Origin: JBALVT01 sp045110675
GTDB lineage: Bacteria > Pseudomonadota > Gammaproteobacteria > Pseudomonadales > Halieaceae
DNA length: 64,000 nucleotides
Direction: 5' to 3'
Assembly: GCA_045110675.1 (NCBI GenBank)
Contig: JBGCGJ010000044.1
Location: forward strand, 1-64,000
Position numbers and translations under genes: made by a program. The notes beneath the pieces are model-generated. The model was not told the origin of the DNA, did no database searches, and saw nothing but the letters and a program-made list of their open reading frames with translations. This document shows positions 25,752-34,210 of the stretch, one piece after another (the first letter of the stretch is position 1; each line of letters begins with the position of its first letter).

Positions 25752-26653
25752 GCTTCTTCTCCGCGCTGGGAACGTTGGAAAAGCATGATGGGCAGAATCA
25801 AAATAAACAGCAGTACCGTTGCCACCGCCGATGCCAGAGGCCAGTCGCGATTGACGAAAAACTCGTCGTACAGTGTGCGACCAATCATCAGGGAATCCAG
25901 ACCGCCCAAGAGTGCGGGTATCACGAATTCGCCCAGGGCGGGAATAAAGACGAGTAGCGAACCGGCAACAATTCCGGGTATAGACAGGGGCAGGGTGATA
26001 TCGATGAAACGCTGCCAAGGTTTTGCGCCCAGATCTTCTGCGGCGTCATTGAGATTTAAATCCAGCTTTTCCAGGGTCGCATACAATGGAAGAATCATAA
26101 ACGGCACATAGGTATAAACAATGCCGAGATAGACCGCCATATCCGTGTACAGCAGCTGCAGAGGCTTCTCGATCAGTCCTGCCCCCATCAGCATATTATT
26201 AATAAGTCCGTGCTTACCCAGCATTACCATCCAGGCGTAAATGCGCAGTAAAAAAGAGGTCCAAAAGGGGAGAATAATGAGCAGCAATAGTATATTCCGC
26301 CAGGGCGCCTTGGCGCGGGCGATGGTGTAGGCGATAGGGTAGCCGACCAGTAGGCATAAAATAGTTGATATCAGCGCTATCTTTATTGAGCGCATGTAGC
26401 TTATCCAGTAGAGCTTGTCCTCCAGCAGAAAGCGATAATTGTCGGCCGTAGCTAGCAGCCATTTTTGGGCGGATTCTCCCCAGTCGAACAGGGGCGTGAA
26501 AGGTGGTTGTGCGACCAGTGGATCTGCAAGGCTGATTTTAAAGACGATAAAGAAAGGGATGAGAAAGAACAGTAGCAACCAGGAGTAGGGCAAGTAGATA
26601 ACGAAAGCTCGCCACAGCTTGTCACTCTTTCTCGCTCCCAGGGCTGTATTCAA
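25748..26653 (-). CDS. potH: PotH-like ABC transporter permease
   Basis: The 301-residue permease starts with a hydrophobic helix (YLPYSWLLLFFLIPFFIVFK), followed by about five more. The EAA loop is NDAAEDLGAKPWQRFIDITLPLSIPGIV. This is the first permease subunit of a polyamine-type importer. It overlaps the ATPase gene and the second permease gene by four bases each. With the binding protein, ATPase and second permease it forms a complete transporter in the order F-G-H-I read leftward, the same order as E. coli potFGHI. Confidence 0.92.
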   Translation of the reverse strand: MNTALGARKSDKLWRAFVIYLPYSWLLLFFLIPFFIVFKISLADPLVAQPPFTPLFDWGESAQKWLLATADNYRFLLEDKLYWISYMRSIKIALISTILCLLVGYPIAYTIARAKAPWRNILLLLIILPFWTSFLLRIYAWMVMLGKHGLINNMLMGAGLIEKPLQLLYTDMAVYLGIVYTYVPFMILPLYATLEKLDLNLNDAAEDLGAKPWQRFIDITLPLSIPGIVAGSLLVFIPALGEFVIPALLGGLDSLMIGRTLYDEFFVNRDWPLASAVATVLLFILILPIMLFQRSQRGEEA

Positions 26654-27816
26654 AGCTCTAACACCACGGAGCAGCTTGACTCCCAGCTCAGAAACACTTC
26701 ATCGTCCCATTCGACCGCGTGTTCCGCTGAGCGAAGGGAGTTTTGCGCGCTCACCTGAATAACTCTTCCCGTTTGCGAGCGCACGCGATAGACGGATCGA
26801 TTGCCGTAGTAGGCAAGATCCTCCACTACGCCTTTGGTGATGGTATATCCCTCCAGCTCTGGTCGGGTTTCACTAATAGCCAGTTTTTCTGGGCGCACGC
26901 CGATCATCACCCGATCCCCATCTCCGAGGCTTGAAGAGTAACGCGTGCGGATTTGTGTGCCGCTTTTATCCAATGCAACCGTTAAGTGATCCGGTTCGCT
27001 GTTCACGACTGTTGCATCGAAAATATTGATGTTGCCGAAAAAGTCGGCGACAAAAAAATTATTGGGATATTCGTAGACTTCTCCAGGTGTACCGATTTGC
27101 ACGAATCTTCCTTCGTCCATTACCGCTACCCGAGTAGCGAGCGTCATGGCCTCTTCCTGATCGTGGGTGACCACTACGAAGGTAATCCCCAGCTGATCTT
27201 GTAGGTTCATTAGTTCGAACTGGGTTTGCTCACGCAGTTTTTTATCCAAGGCTGCGAGAGGCTCATCCAGTAGCAATACCTTGGGCCGTTTGATTAAGGC
27301 GCGAGCCAGGGCGACGCGCTGCCGTTGTCCGCCGCTCAATTGATCCGGCTTGCGTTTGGCGAAGTCGGTCAACTGCACCAGTTCCAACATCTCCTTCACG
27401 CGAGTTTGTATTTCCGCTTTCGGTACTTTTTCTTTGCGCAGGCCGTAGCCCACATTTTGCTCCACGTTCATATGGGGAAACACGGCATAAGACTGGAACA
27501 TCATGTTGACCGGGCGGTCGTAGGCGGGTAGGTGGGTTACATCAACACCGTCGATCCATATGCTGCCGGAGGAGGGTGCTTCAAAACCCGCGAGCATTCT
27601 CAGCAAGGTAGATTTGCCACAACCTGAACCTCCCAGTATGGTAAAAAGCTCACCCTTGTAAATATCTTGTGAAACTTCGTCGACGGCAGTGAAATCGCCA
27701 AATTTTTTTGTCACTGCTCGAAATTCAATAAACGGCTTTTGATTCGGGTCCTCCCAGGGTGTATCGCTGAGGTCTTTCGCGACTTCGTCTGCTGGGTTCG
27801 ATTCAGTATCACTCAT
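26650..27816 (-). CDS. potG: PotG-like ABC transporter ATP-binding protein
   Basis: The 388-residue ATPase has Walker A GGSGCGKST (residues 62-70), signature LSGGQRQRVALARAL, Walker B VLLLDEPLAALD and the H-loop VVVTHDQEEAM. A C-terminal TOBE-type regulatory domain extends from about residue 290. It energises import through the two permeases. AGGA precedes the ATG by a few bases, and its stop overlaps the first permease by four bases. The residues alone do not define the cargo; assignment to polyamine-type uptake rests on the PotF-like binding protein and operon order. Confidence 0.94.
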   Translation of the reverse strand: MSDTESNPADEVAKDLSDTPWEDPNQKPFIEFRAVTKKFGDFTAVDEVSQDIYKGELFTILGGSGCGKSTLLRMLAGFEAPSSGSIWIDGVDVTHLPAYDRPVNMMFQSYAVFPHMNVEQNVGYGLRKEKVPKAEIQTRVKEMLELVQLTDFAKRKPDQLSGGQRQRVALARALIKRPKVLLLDEPLAALDKKLREQTQFELMNLQDQLGITFVVVTHDQEEAMTLATRVAVMDEGRFVQIGTPGEVYEYPNNFFVADFFGNINIFDATVVNSEPDHLTVALDKSGTQIRTRYSSSLGDGDRVMIGVRPEKLAISETRPELEGYTITKGVVEDLAYYGNRSVYRVRSQTGRVIQVSAQNSLRSAEHAVEWDDEVFLSWESSCSVVLEL

Positions 27817-27834
27817 TGCATATCCTGCGGAAGT

Positions 27835-28923
27835 TCACAATCCGGTTTTCACTTTTGTCCATGTTCTGGAACGGCGCCGCTCCAGTTTAGGTGGTAGGAC
27901 GATTGATGGTACGAGTCGTTTCTTTGTTTCTTCATCCGGGTAGATGCCGATATCGCTAGTGATAGACTTATCTACAAGTGCCGTGGCGCTTTTATTGGCG
28001 TTTGCATAACCCACAAAATTGCTGGCTTTGGCGATAATTTCAGGCCGCAGGAGATAATCCATAAACAAATGAGCGGCGTCCGGGTGAGGTGCATCTGAAG
28101 GCATGAACCATACATCAAACCAGTCGATGCTACCTTCTTTAGGTATGCTATAGGCAAGCGTTATATCCAGTCCTGCTTCTTCGGCGCGTGATCGAGCCAC
28201 CGAGTAATCTCCGGACCAGGTCATCGCAATACACACTTCCTTGCTGGGTAAGTCCAATAACATTTTGGTGGAGCTAAAATATCGAATGTAGGGGCGAACG
28301 CTTTTCAAAAGCGCTTCAACTTCCGCTAAATGCTCTTTTTCAACAGAGTCTGTGGGATGGCCCAGATAGAGCATGGCAAAGGGGATTACCGTTGTCGGAT
28401 CATCCAGAAAACTCACGCCACAATCCGCAAATCGGGACACCACCTCGGGGTCGAAAATGAGCGCCATGCTATCCACGGGAGCATCGGGCATTCTCTCGTT
28501 GATCATGTCTACGTTATAGGTCAGGCCTGTGGTTCCCCACATGTAGGGCACACCGACGAGCGGCTGCTTGTAGTGCTCCTCAACGGTGCTGATAAGGTCC
28601 ACGTCGAGGTGATGCCAGTTTTTCAGTCGATCTCTGTCAAAGGGGGCGAAAACGCCGATAGGCGACAAGCGGGCGGCAAAGCTGGCCGAGTGTAGGACAA
28701 GATCGTAACCGGAACTTCCGGTCATTAATTTGGTATCCACGATCTCACTTGAGTCGTAGATGTCATAGTTAACTTTGATGTTGTAAAGCGCTTCGAAGTC
28801 TTCGACGATCTGCGGATCTATGTAGTCTGACCAGTTGTAAACATTGAGTATTGATTGTTGCGCTACAACGTTGCGATGCATGAGCGTAATGAGCAGCAAC
28901 AATATGACTGACAGCGCTCGCAT
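27835..28923 (-). CDS. potF: PotF/PotD-like periplasmic polyamine-type binding protein
   Basis: The product of about 362 residues has a signal peptide (MRALSVILLLLITLMHRNVVAQ), then the family opening LNVYNWSDYIDPQIVEDFEALYNI. Aromatic ligand-site segments follow (VPYMWGTTGLTYNVD, AMTWSGDYSVARS, DWFDVWFMPSDAPHPDAAH). It captures a cationic amine in the periplasm for the PotGHI membrane complex. The ATG at 28923 has GGATGG at usual spacing. A GTG at 28929 would overlap the acyl-CoA dehydrogenase stop but lacks a spaced ribosome site. In either case it is coupled to that gene. Ligand identity (putrescine, spermidine or a methylated analogue) is open. Confidence 0.92.
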   Translation of the reverse strand: MRALSVILLLLITLMHRNVVAQQSILNVYNWSDYIDPQIVEDFEALYNIKVNYDIYDSSEIVDTKLMTGSSGYDLVLHSASFAARLSPIGVFAPFDRDRLKNWHHLDVDLISTVEEHYKQPLVGVPYMWGTTGLTYNVDMINERMPDAPVDSMALIFDPEVVSRFADCGVSFLDDPTTVIPFAMLYLGHPTDSVEKEHLAEVEALLKSVRPYIRYFSSTKMLLDLPSKEVCIAMTWSGDYSVARSRAEEAGLDITLAYSIPKEGSIDWFDVWFMPSDAPHPDAAHLFMDYLLRPEIIAKASNFVGYANANKSATALVDKSITSDIGIYPDEETKKRLVPSIVLPPKLERRRSRTWTKVKTGL

Positions 28924-28925
28924 AG

Positions 28926-30086
28926 TCACATTCCATCCAGGCCGCGTTTGCTCAGGCTGCCGGCGATGATCATGCGCTGAATCTCGCTGCTGCCTTCCCA
29001 GATTCTGTCCACTCTTACCTCGCGGTAAAAGCGCTCAACGGCATTGTCTCGCCGGTAACCCCTGCCGCCCCAAATTTGCAGACAGCGGTCCGCTACTCGG
29101 TTGGCCATTTCTGTCGAATACAGCTTCACCATGGAGCAGCGACTGTGAAGCGCTTTCAAGTCCTCGCCTCTGTCATGTGCGGCGGCGGCTTCATAGACCA
29201 TCAGTTTGGCTGCCCACAATTCGGTGACACTGTCGGCCAACATAAATTGAACGGCTTGTTTTTCGATTAACATCTCGTCTTGAATTTTTCGACTGGCGGC
29301 CCATTCAGTGGCCTCTTCAATCATTCTTGCCGCTGCGCCCAACATTCTGGCGGCGATGGTCATGCGCTCGTGCCTGAACCAACTTCGACTGTAATCCATT
29401 CCCGATCCGGGACCACCGATTCGATTCTTCGCAGGGACAATCACATCGGTGAATCGGTAGGTGGGGTGATGGGACGGGAAGGTGTGAGAAAAGACTGGAT
29501 TTTCGACTACCTCAATTCCAGCGCTGGCTTTGTCGACCAAAAACAGCGCGTCGTTGTTGTCTTCCACTTTTGCTTGCAGGAAAAAGAAATCGGCGAGATT
29601 GCCACTGGTAGCAAACCATTTTTCGCCATTGATCCTATAGCCCTCATCACAGGGCTCTGCTGTAGATTCCACGACTTCATGAGAGCCCGACTCCGCCTCG
29701 GTGATGGCATAGCACTCACGCCGTTTCCCCTCCAATAGCGGGCGAATATAGTTCTCCAGCTGATACTCACTGTCGGCGCAGGCTTCATACATCCAGGCTT
29801 GAGCCTCGGGGAAACACCAGCACAGCGCGTTGGTCACTCGGCCCAGTGCCTCCCAGGCAACGACCTGATTGGTCATCGACAAGCCCAGACCACCTTGTAT
29901 TGCAGGCGCATCCATACCCGGCAGACCCAAGGCGACGGCTTTGTCATGAATGTTCTTCATTACTTCATCGGGCAATTCACCGTCGTTTAACTCAGCTTCG
30001 ACTTCCCAGGGAATAAGATCACTGTCTACGTAGTCCCGGACTCGAGCTTGCCATTGCAAGCTTTCTTCACTGAGTTGAATTTGCAT
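28926..30086 (-). CDS. Acyl-CoA dehydrogenase family protein
   Basis: The 386-residue flavoprotein has the acyl-CoA dehydrogenase fold. An N-terminal helical domain is followed by the FAD/substrate strand region (CYAITEAESGSHEVVESTAEP, then INGEKWFATSGNLADFFFL). The C-terminal helices include QIWGGRGYRRDNAVERFYREVRVDRIWEGSSEIQRM, where the Glu of IWEG is the expected catalytic base. It lies between the TetR regulator (six bases upstream) and the binding-protein gene, co-transcribed with the importer. An acyl-CoA dehydrogenase in a polyamine-type uptake operon suggests that the imported compound is acyl-activated, or yields a short acyl-CoA. The substrate is unknown. Confidence 0.92.
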   Translation of the reverse strand: MQIQLSEESLQWQARVRDYVDSDLIPWEVEAELNDGELPDEVMKNIHDKAVALGLPGMDAPAIQGGLGLSMTNQVVAWEALGRVTNALCWCFPEAQAWMYEACADSEYQLENYIRPLLEGKRRECYAITEAESGSHEVVESTAEPCDEGYRINGEKWFATSGNLADFFFLQAKVEDNNDALFLVDKASAGIEVVENPVFSHTFPSHHPTYRFTDVIVPAKNRIGGPGSGMDYSRSWFRHERMTIAARMLGAAARMIEEATEWAASRKIQDEMLIEKQAVQFMLADSVTELWAAKLMVYEAAAAHDRGEDLKALHSRCSMVKLYSTEMANRVADRCLQIWGGRGYRRDNAVERFYREVRVDRIWEGSSEIQRMIIAGSLSKRGLDGM

Positions 30087-30092
30087 CTTCTG

Positions 30093-30755
30093 TTAGGGGT
30101 CCAGTTGAATGTGTTTTGGAAACGCTGTTGCGAGGTAGTGGCGGGCAATCTTCATGGCCTTCTTACGATTGAACTGTTTCGGTGCGACCAGCAAGTCCAG
30201 CCACAAGCCGTCAACCAACGCGGTATATCCCCTGGCCAGCAGGTCGGCGTCGGTATTGGCGTAGCCTCCTTCGTCGATGGCCGCCTGGAACAGCTCGCGA
30301 AATGCGCTCTCGGACTGTATGTCCGCCAAGGTTCTGATCCTCTGATAGGTTGGTCTTGCTTTGGCCTCTCCCCAAAAGGCTACCCACACTGCCAGCTTAC
30401 TTTTTTGTAAGACCTTGGGGCTCAAATCAAAAGCGAGTATGGCCTGAATTTTCTCTGCTACGGTGATGTATTTACCGCTGGTGAGGATATCCATCTGGCC
30501 ATTGCTGTATTCGTCGGTAACGTACTGCAATGTTTCGGTGAGCATCTTTTCTTTGCTTTCGAAGTGCAGGTTAGCGATACCCATGCTCAGGCCGGCCTTT
30601 TGAGTAACAGTAGCCATTGTCGTGCCCGACAAGCCATTTTCGGCGATGCTGTCCATGGTGGCCTGGATGAGTTGTTTTCTGCGCACTTCTTTAGGAAGGG
30701 CGCGGCGAGTACCGGGTTTGTTGTCGCTCTCTGTTGCCACTGTGTTGGATTCCAA
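30093..30755 (-). CDS. TetR/AcrR-family regulator, BetI-like
   Basis: The 220-residue protein has the TetR helix-turn-helix region TTMATVTQKAGLSMGIANLHFESKEKML (about residues 45-72) and a ligand domain with the BetI-like KLAVWVAFWGEAKARPTYQRI segment. It is the first gene of the leftward operon (tetR, acyl-CoA dehydrogenase, importer) and is divergent from the flavoprotein operon beginning at 31039. A perfect 14-bp palindrome lies between the two (30849-30862) and is its likely operator. It probably represses both operons until an amine or betaine-like inducer binds. Confidence 0.9.
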   Translation of the reverse strand: MESNTVATESDNKPGTRRALPKEVRRKQLIQATMDSIAENGLSGTTMATVTQKAGLSMGIANLHFESKEKMLTETLQYVTDEYSNGQMDILTSGKYITVAEKIQAILAFDLSPKVLQKSKLAVWVAFWGEAKARPTYQRIRTLADIQSESAFRELFQAAIDEGGYANTDADLLARGYTALVDGLWLDLLVAPKQFNRKKAMKIARHYLATAFPKHIQLDP

Positions 30756-30848
30756 AGCGGTGTTTTACACCTATATCATCGCGTTTTTGCCGGCTCAAAG
30801 CCATTCTTAGTTGTCAACATAGACCAATGCCCAGCCTCTGGCAATCAC

Positions 30849-30862
30849 TGAATGATCATTCA
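30849..30862. promoter_or_regulatory. Perfect 14-bp palindrome, likely TetR operator
   Basis: TGAATGATCATTCA is fully symmetric and sits between the divergent TetR gene and flavoprotein operon, 94 bases from the TetR start. The half-site ATTCA is repeated just after it (TTCATTCGA). Position and length suit autoregulation by the adjacent TetR protein. Confidence 0.6.
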
Positions 30863-31038
30863 TTCGACTATGGACAGGCCACGCTCCTCATGGCATGCTG
30901 CGCAGCGATGGAATAAGCCGAATCACGGCCCCAATAAGAGGCCGAACAGTGGTGTAAAACAGCCATTTAAATCACCTGTGCACCCTGTTGGTGCAGAATA
31001 TGCCAGGTCGTCAAGTAGATGGTAAAGGGGAAAGAGCA

Positions 31039-32655
31039 GTGAAGAAATACGATGCTATTGTCATTGGCGCCGGCCACAACGGTCTAACAAATGCAGCCTA
31101 TTTGGCAAAATCCGGGCTGGATGTGCTTGTTCTGGAGCGCAACCCCTATATTGGTGGTGCGACGGTTAGTCGCTCTCTCCACAAGGGTTGGACCTATTCA
31201 AATTGTTCCTATGTATGCAGCTTGTTGAGGCCCGAACTGGCCAGAGATCTAGAATTGCCTCGCCACGGTTTGCAGGTTGTGCCCTACGGTGGTGGGGTGA
31301 CCTATATGCAAAATGGCGATCATTTTGGCAACTACTTCGACCACGAGCGGCATCACCGAGAAATGGCCAGGCACTCCAAGAGAGATGCCAATGCTTACGA
31401 CCGTTACTCCGCCGATGTCATGAAGCAAACGCGTCTTATTCGGCCCTACTTGCTACGACGGCCACCCGATCCCACCTCGCTGAAATTGCGCGACCTGAAA
31501 GATCTTTCGGAATTTGCCAGCAGCTTTCTTGAACTGGGAGAAGAGGGGCTCGCGGATACCCTGAAATTCTGGACCAAGAGTGTTGGTGATTATCTCGAAG
31601 AGTATTTTGAAACCGACGTTATCAAAGCACACTTAGCCGGTAGCGGTATTATCGGCACCGCGCTGGGCGTTTACTCACCGGGTACTGCCTATGTTCTCCT
31701 TCATCACTACATGGGTGATGTAGACGGCAATGTTGGATCCTGGGGTTTTGCTCGCGGCGGTATGGGCGCAGTGTCCGACGCTTTGTCCAAATCCTTTTTA
31801 TCGTTTGGCGGCGAAATCGTCTGTGATGCGGATGTCGACCGCATTGTTGTAAAGCATGGCCGTACCACCGGGGTCGCTTTAAAAGACGGTACCGAATATC
31901 ACGCGAGCATTGTGGTCTCTAATCTCGACCCCAAGCGTACTTTCCTGGACGTGATGGACGAGTCGGATTTGCCTGCGGATGTTGTCAAGAAAGCCAACAA
32001 CTTTAAGATTCGCGGTTCCTCCGGAAAGCTGAATATCTCCCTGGATGGATTACCAAGCTTCTATGGGATGGACGACAAGAGTCCCTTGAGAATTGGCGAA
32101 ATGCACTTTTCTGATTCTCTTAACCGTCTCGAGAAAGCCTACGATGATTGGAAAGACGGCACCTGGTCGAAAGACCCCTACGTCGATTGCCTTATTCCCA
32201 CCCAGTGCGACCCAACCATGGCACCTCCAGGCAAGCACATGATGAGTGTGTTCGTTCAGTACGCGCCACCCAAGGTAAAAGGTCAGGATTGGACGGCGGA
32301 AGATAAAGCCGGTTTTGAAAAGTCCGTGATTGATCAAATCGCCGCCTACAGCCCGGATTTTAAAGATCTGATCCTACACTGCGAAACGCGCACGCCCGGC
32401 GACATAGAAAATGAAGTTGGCCTCACCGAAGGCAACATCTTCCAGGGCGAGCTGACCTTTGATCAGTTGCTGTTTAACCGCCCCTTCCCAGGCTATGCGC
32501 AGTATCGCGGCCCGGTGAAAGGGATGTACATGTGTGGTTCCGGCACCCACCCAGGTGGTGGCGTGATGGCTGCGCCGGGAGCCAACGCCGCCCGGGAAAT
32601 ACTAATGGACTTGAAGAGACCGAGCACAGTACCCGGAGGTTATGCCGATGACTAA
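31039..32655 (+). CDS. CrtI/PYROXD2-like FAD oxidoreductase, first of a tandem pair
   Basis: The product of about 538 residues has an N-terminal FAD-binding motif (DAIVIGAGHNGLTNAAYLAK, acidic end LVLERN) and the C-terminal FAD motif of the phytoene-desaturase-like family (GPVKGMYMCGSGTHPGGGVM, then APGANAAREIL). Members oxidise or isomerise diverse substrates; carotenoid genes are absent here. The GTG at 31039 is chosen because AAAGGGGA lies eight bases before it. Upstream TTG/ATG codons lack such a site. It overlaps the next, paralogous gene by eight bases and heads a rightward operon of amine-degradation enzymes. A role in oxidising an amine or its product is inferred. Confidence 0.88.
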   Translation: MKKYDAIVIGAGHNGLTNAAYLAKSGLDVLVLERNPYIGGATVSRSLHKGWTYSNCSYVCSLLRPELARDLELPRHGLQVVPYGGGVTYMQNGDHFGNYFDHERHHREMARHSKRDANAYDRYSADVMKQTRLIRPYLLRRPPDPTSLKLRDLKDLSEFASSFLELGEEGLADTLKFWTKSVGDYLEEYFETDVIKAHLAGSGIIGTALGVYSPGTAYVLLHHYMGDVDGNVGSWGFARGGMGAVSDALSKSFLSFGGEIVCDADVDRIVVKHGRTTGVALKDGTEYHASIVVSNLDPKRTFLDVMDESDLPADVVKKANNFKIRGSSGKLNISLDGLPSFYGMDDKSPLRIGEMHFSDSLNRLEKAYDDWKDGTWSKDPYVDCLIPTQCDPTMAPPGKHMMSVFVQYAPPKVKGQDWTAEDKAGFEKSVIDQIAAYSPDFKDLILHCETRTPGDIENEVGLTEGNIFQGELTFDQLLFNRPFPGYAQYRGPVKGMYMCGSGTHPGGGVMAAPGANAAREILMDLKRPSTVPGGYADD

Positions 32656-34210
32656 TTACGATGTGGTGTTAATTGGCGGTGGCCACAACGGCCTGGTATG
32701 TGCGACGTACCTGGCCAAGTCGGGCAAGAAAGTGTTGGTGCTGGAAGCCAATGAATCACCGGGCGGCGGGTCTGCAACTCGGGAATTTGCGCCTGGCTAT
32801 TCGGTTTCGGCTTGCGCCCATTGGTTGAATCAGCTGAGCCCCCAGGTTGTCAAAGACATGTCCCTGGAGAACCACGGCTTCGAACTCGCCGCGCGGGATT
32901 TGAATTCCATCGGCCTCTCTCCCGATGGTCAGCATGTGACGGTTACCGATTCTGGCATCGAAGGTACTTCACTGTCTCACGAAGACAAGGCTGCCTACGA
33001 AGACTTCCATCGCATGACCTTAAAATTCGCCAAATTGATGTCGAAAGCCTTCGCTGTGCGAGCGCCCAAGTTGGCGGAGTCCAATCTCACGGACCGCATC
33101 AACTTGATGAAGCTTGGTCTGGGCATGAAAATGCTTGGCAAAGAAGACATGAGTGAGTTGTTGCGTCTCGCCCTCATCAATATGTACGACGTCATGGAAG
33201 AGAATTTTGATAACGACGTTCTCAAAGGCCTGTTGAGTTTCGATGGTGTGCTGGGCGCGCATATGGGACCTCGTTCTCCCAATACCGTGTTTGGTTATTT
33301 GTATCGCCGTATCGGAGATATTCACGGCTACTCGGGTAGCGCCCTCGTCAAAGGCGGGATGGGAGCTCTGGGTCAGGCCATGGCCAACGCGGCGAAAGCT
33401 GCCGGTGTGGAAATACGAACTTCAGCGATGGTTGAGAAAGTGAACCTGGGCAGTGACCGCGTCAGCGGGGTTACTTTGCAAGGCGGAGAAGTCATCAACG
33501 CCAATTTGGTGGTGTCCAATGCAGATCCCAAAACCACGTTTGAAAAGTTGGTGGGTTATCGAAACCTGGAGACCGGAACAGTTCGTCGAGTGAGTCAAAT
33601 ACGTATGCGCAGCAACGTCGCCAAGCTGCATCTGGCCCTGGATGATTTGCCGAGCTTTACCGGCTTGGATTCATCTGAGGCCGGAGCGCGTTTGGTGATT
33701 GCCCCGACCATGGATTACATCGAACGGGCTTTCAATAGTGCTAAGTACGGTGAATACTCGGAATTGCCCGCTATGGACATTAGTATCCCCACAGTGCATG
33801 ACAGTTCTCTCGCGCCAGCCGGAAAACATGTTCTCTCGGCGATTGTTCAGTTTGCCCCCTACGATCTCGAAGGTGGATGGGAGGGCAGCAAAGAGGCCTG
33901 CAAACAGAAGATCATTGACTGCTTGTCAGCCTACTCGCCGGATCTTGCGAGCAAAATCACCGCCAGTGAACTGTTAACCCCCGTTGATTTGGAGTCGGAA
34001 TTTCATATGACAGGCGGCCATTGGCACCATGGCGAAATCAGCCTGGACCAGGTCATGATGATGCGACCCTTTCCCGGTGCGACACAATACGGCACGCCTG
34101 TTGATGGCCTCTATCTTTGCGGCGCCGGAGCACATCCCGGTGGCGGTGTGATGGGTTTGGCGGGACACAATGCAGCGAAAGAAATTATCAAACGGGGGGC
34201 AGCGGCATGA
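32648..34210 (+). CDS. CrtI/PYROXD2-like FAD oxidoreductase, second of a tandem pair
   Basis: The product of about 520 residues is paralogous to the preceding one. Both have the GGGHNGLVCATYLAKSGKKVLVLEAN-type N-terminal FAD site and the same end (GLYLCGAGAHPGGGVM, then GLAGHNAAKEI). The ATG at 32648 stands eight bases after CGGAGG and is preferred over the ATG at 32642, which is too close. It overlaps the first flavoprotein gene by eight bases and the methyltransferase gene by four (ATGA). Keeping two full-length copies side by side suggests a heterodimer, or two successive oxidation steps on related substrates. Confidence 0.88.
   Translation: MTNYDVVLIGGGHNGLVCATYLAKSGKKVLVLEANESPGGGSATREFAPGYSVSACAHWLNQLSPQVVKDMSLENHGFELAARDLNSIGLSPDGQHVTVTDSGIEGTSLSHEDKAAYEDFHRMTLKFAKLMSKAFAVRAPKLAESNLTDRINLMKLGLGMKMLGKEDMSELLRLALINMYDVMEENFDNDVLKGLLSFDGVLGAHMGPRSPNTVFGYLYRRIGDIHGYSGSALVKGGMGALGQAMANAAKAAGVEIRTSAMVEKVNLGSDRVSGVTLQGGEVINANLVVSNADPKTTFEKLVGYRNLETGTVRRVSQIRMRSNVAKLHLALDDLPSFTGLDSSEAGARLVIAPTMDYIERAFNSAKYGEYSELPAMDISIPTVHDSSLAPAGKHVLSAIVQFAPYDLEGGWEGSKEACKQKIIDCLSAYSPDLASKITASELLTPVDLESEFHMTGGHWHHGEISLDQVMMMRPFPGATQYGTPVDGLYLCGAGAHPGGGVMGLAGHNAAKEIIKRGAAA

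Noticed and set aside
25752..26018. In-frame upstream extension of the second permease gene (potI)
   Set aside because: It runs antisense to nothing but overlaps the first permease in another frame with low-quality basic sequence; the ATGA-coupled start at 25751 gives the normal permease length.
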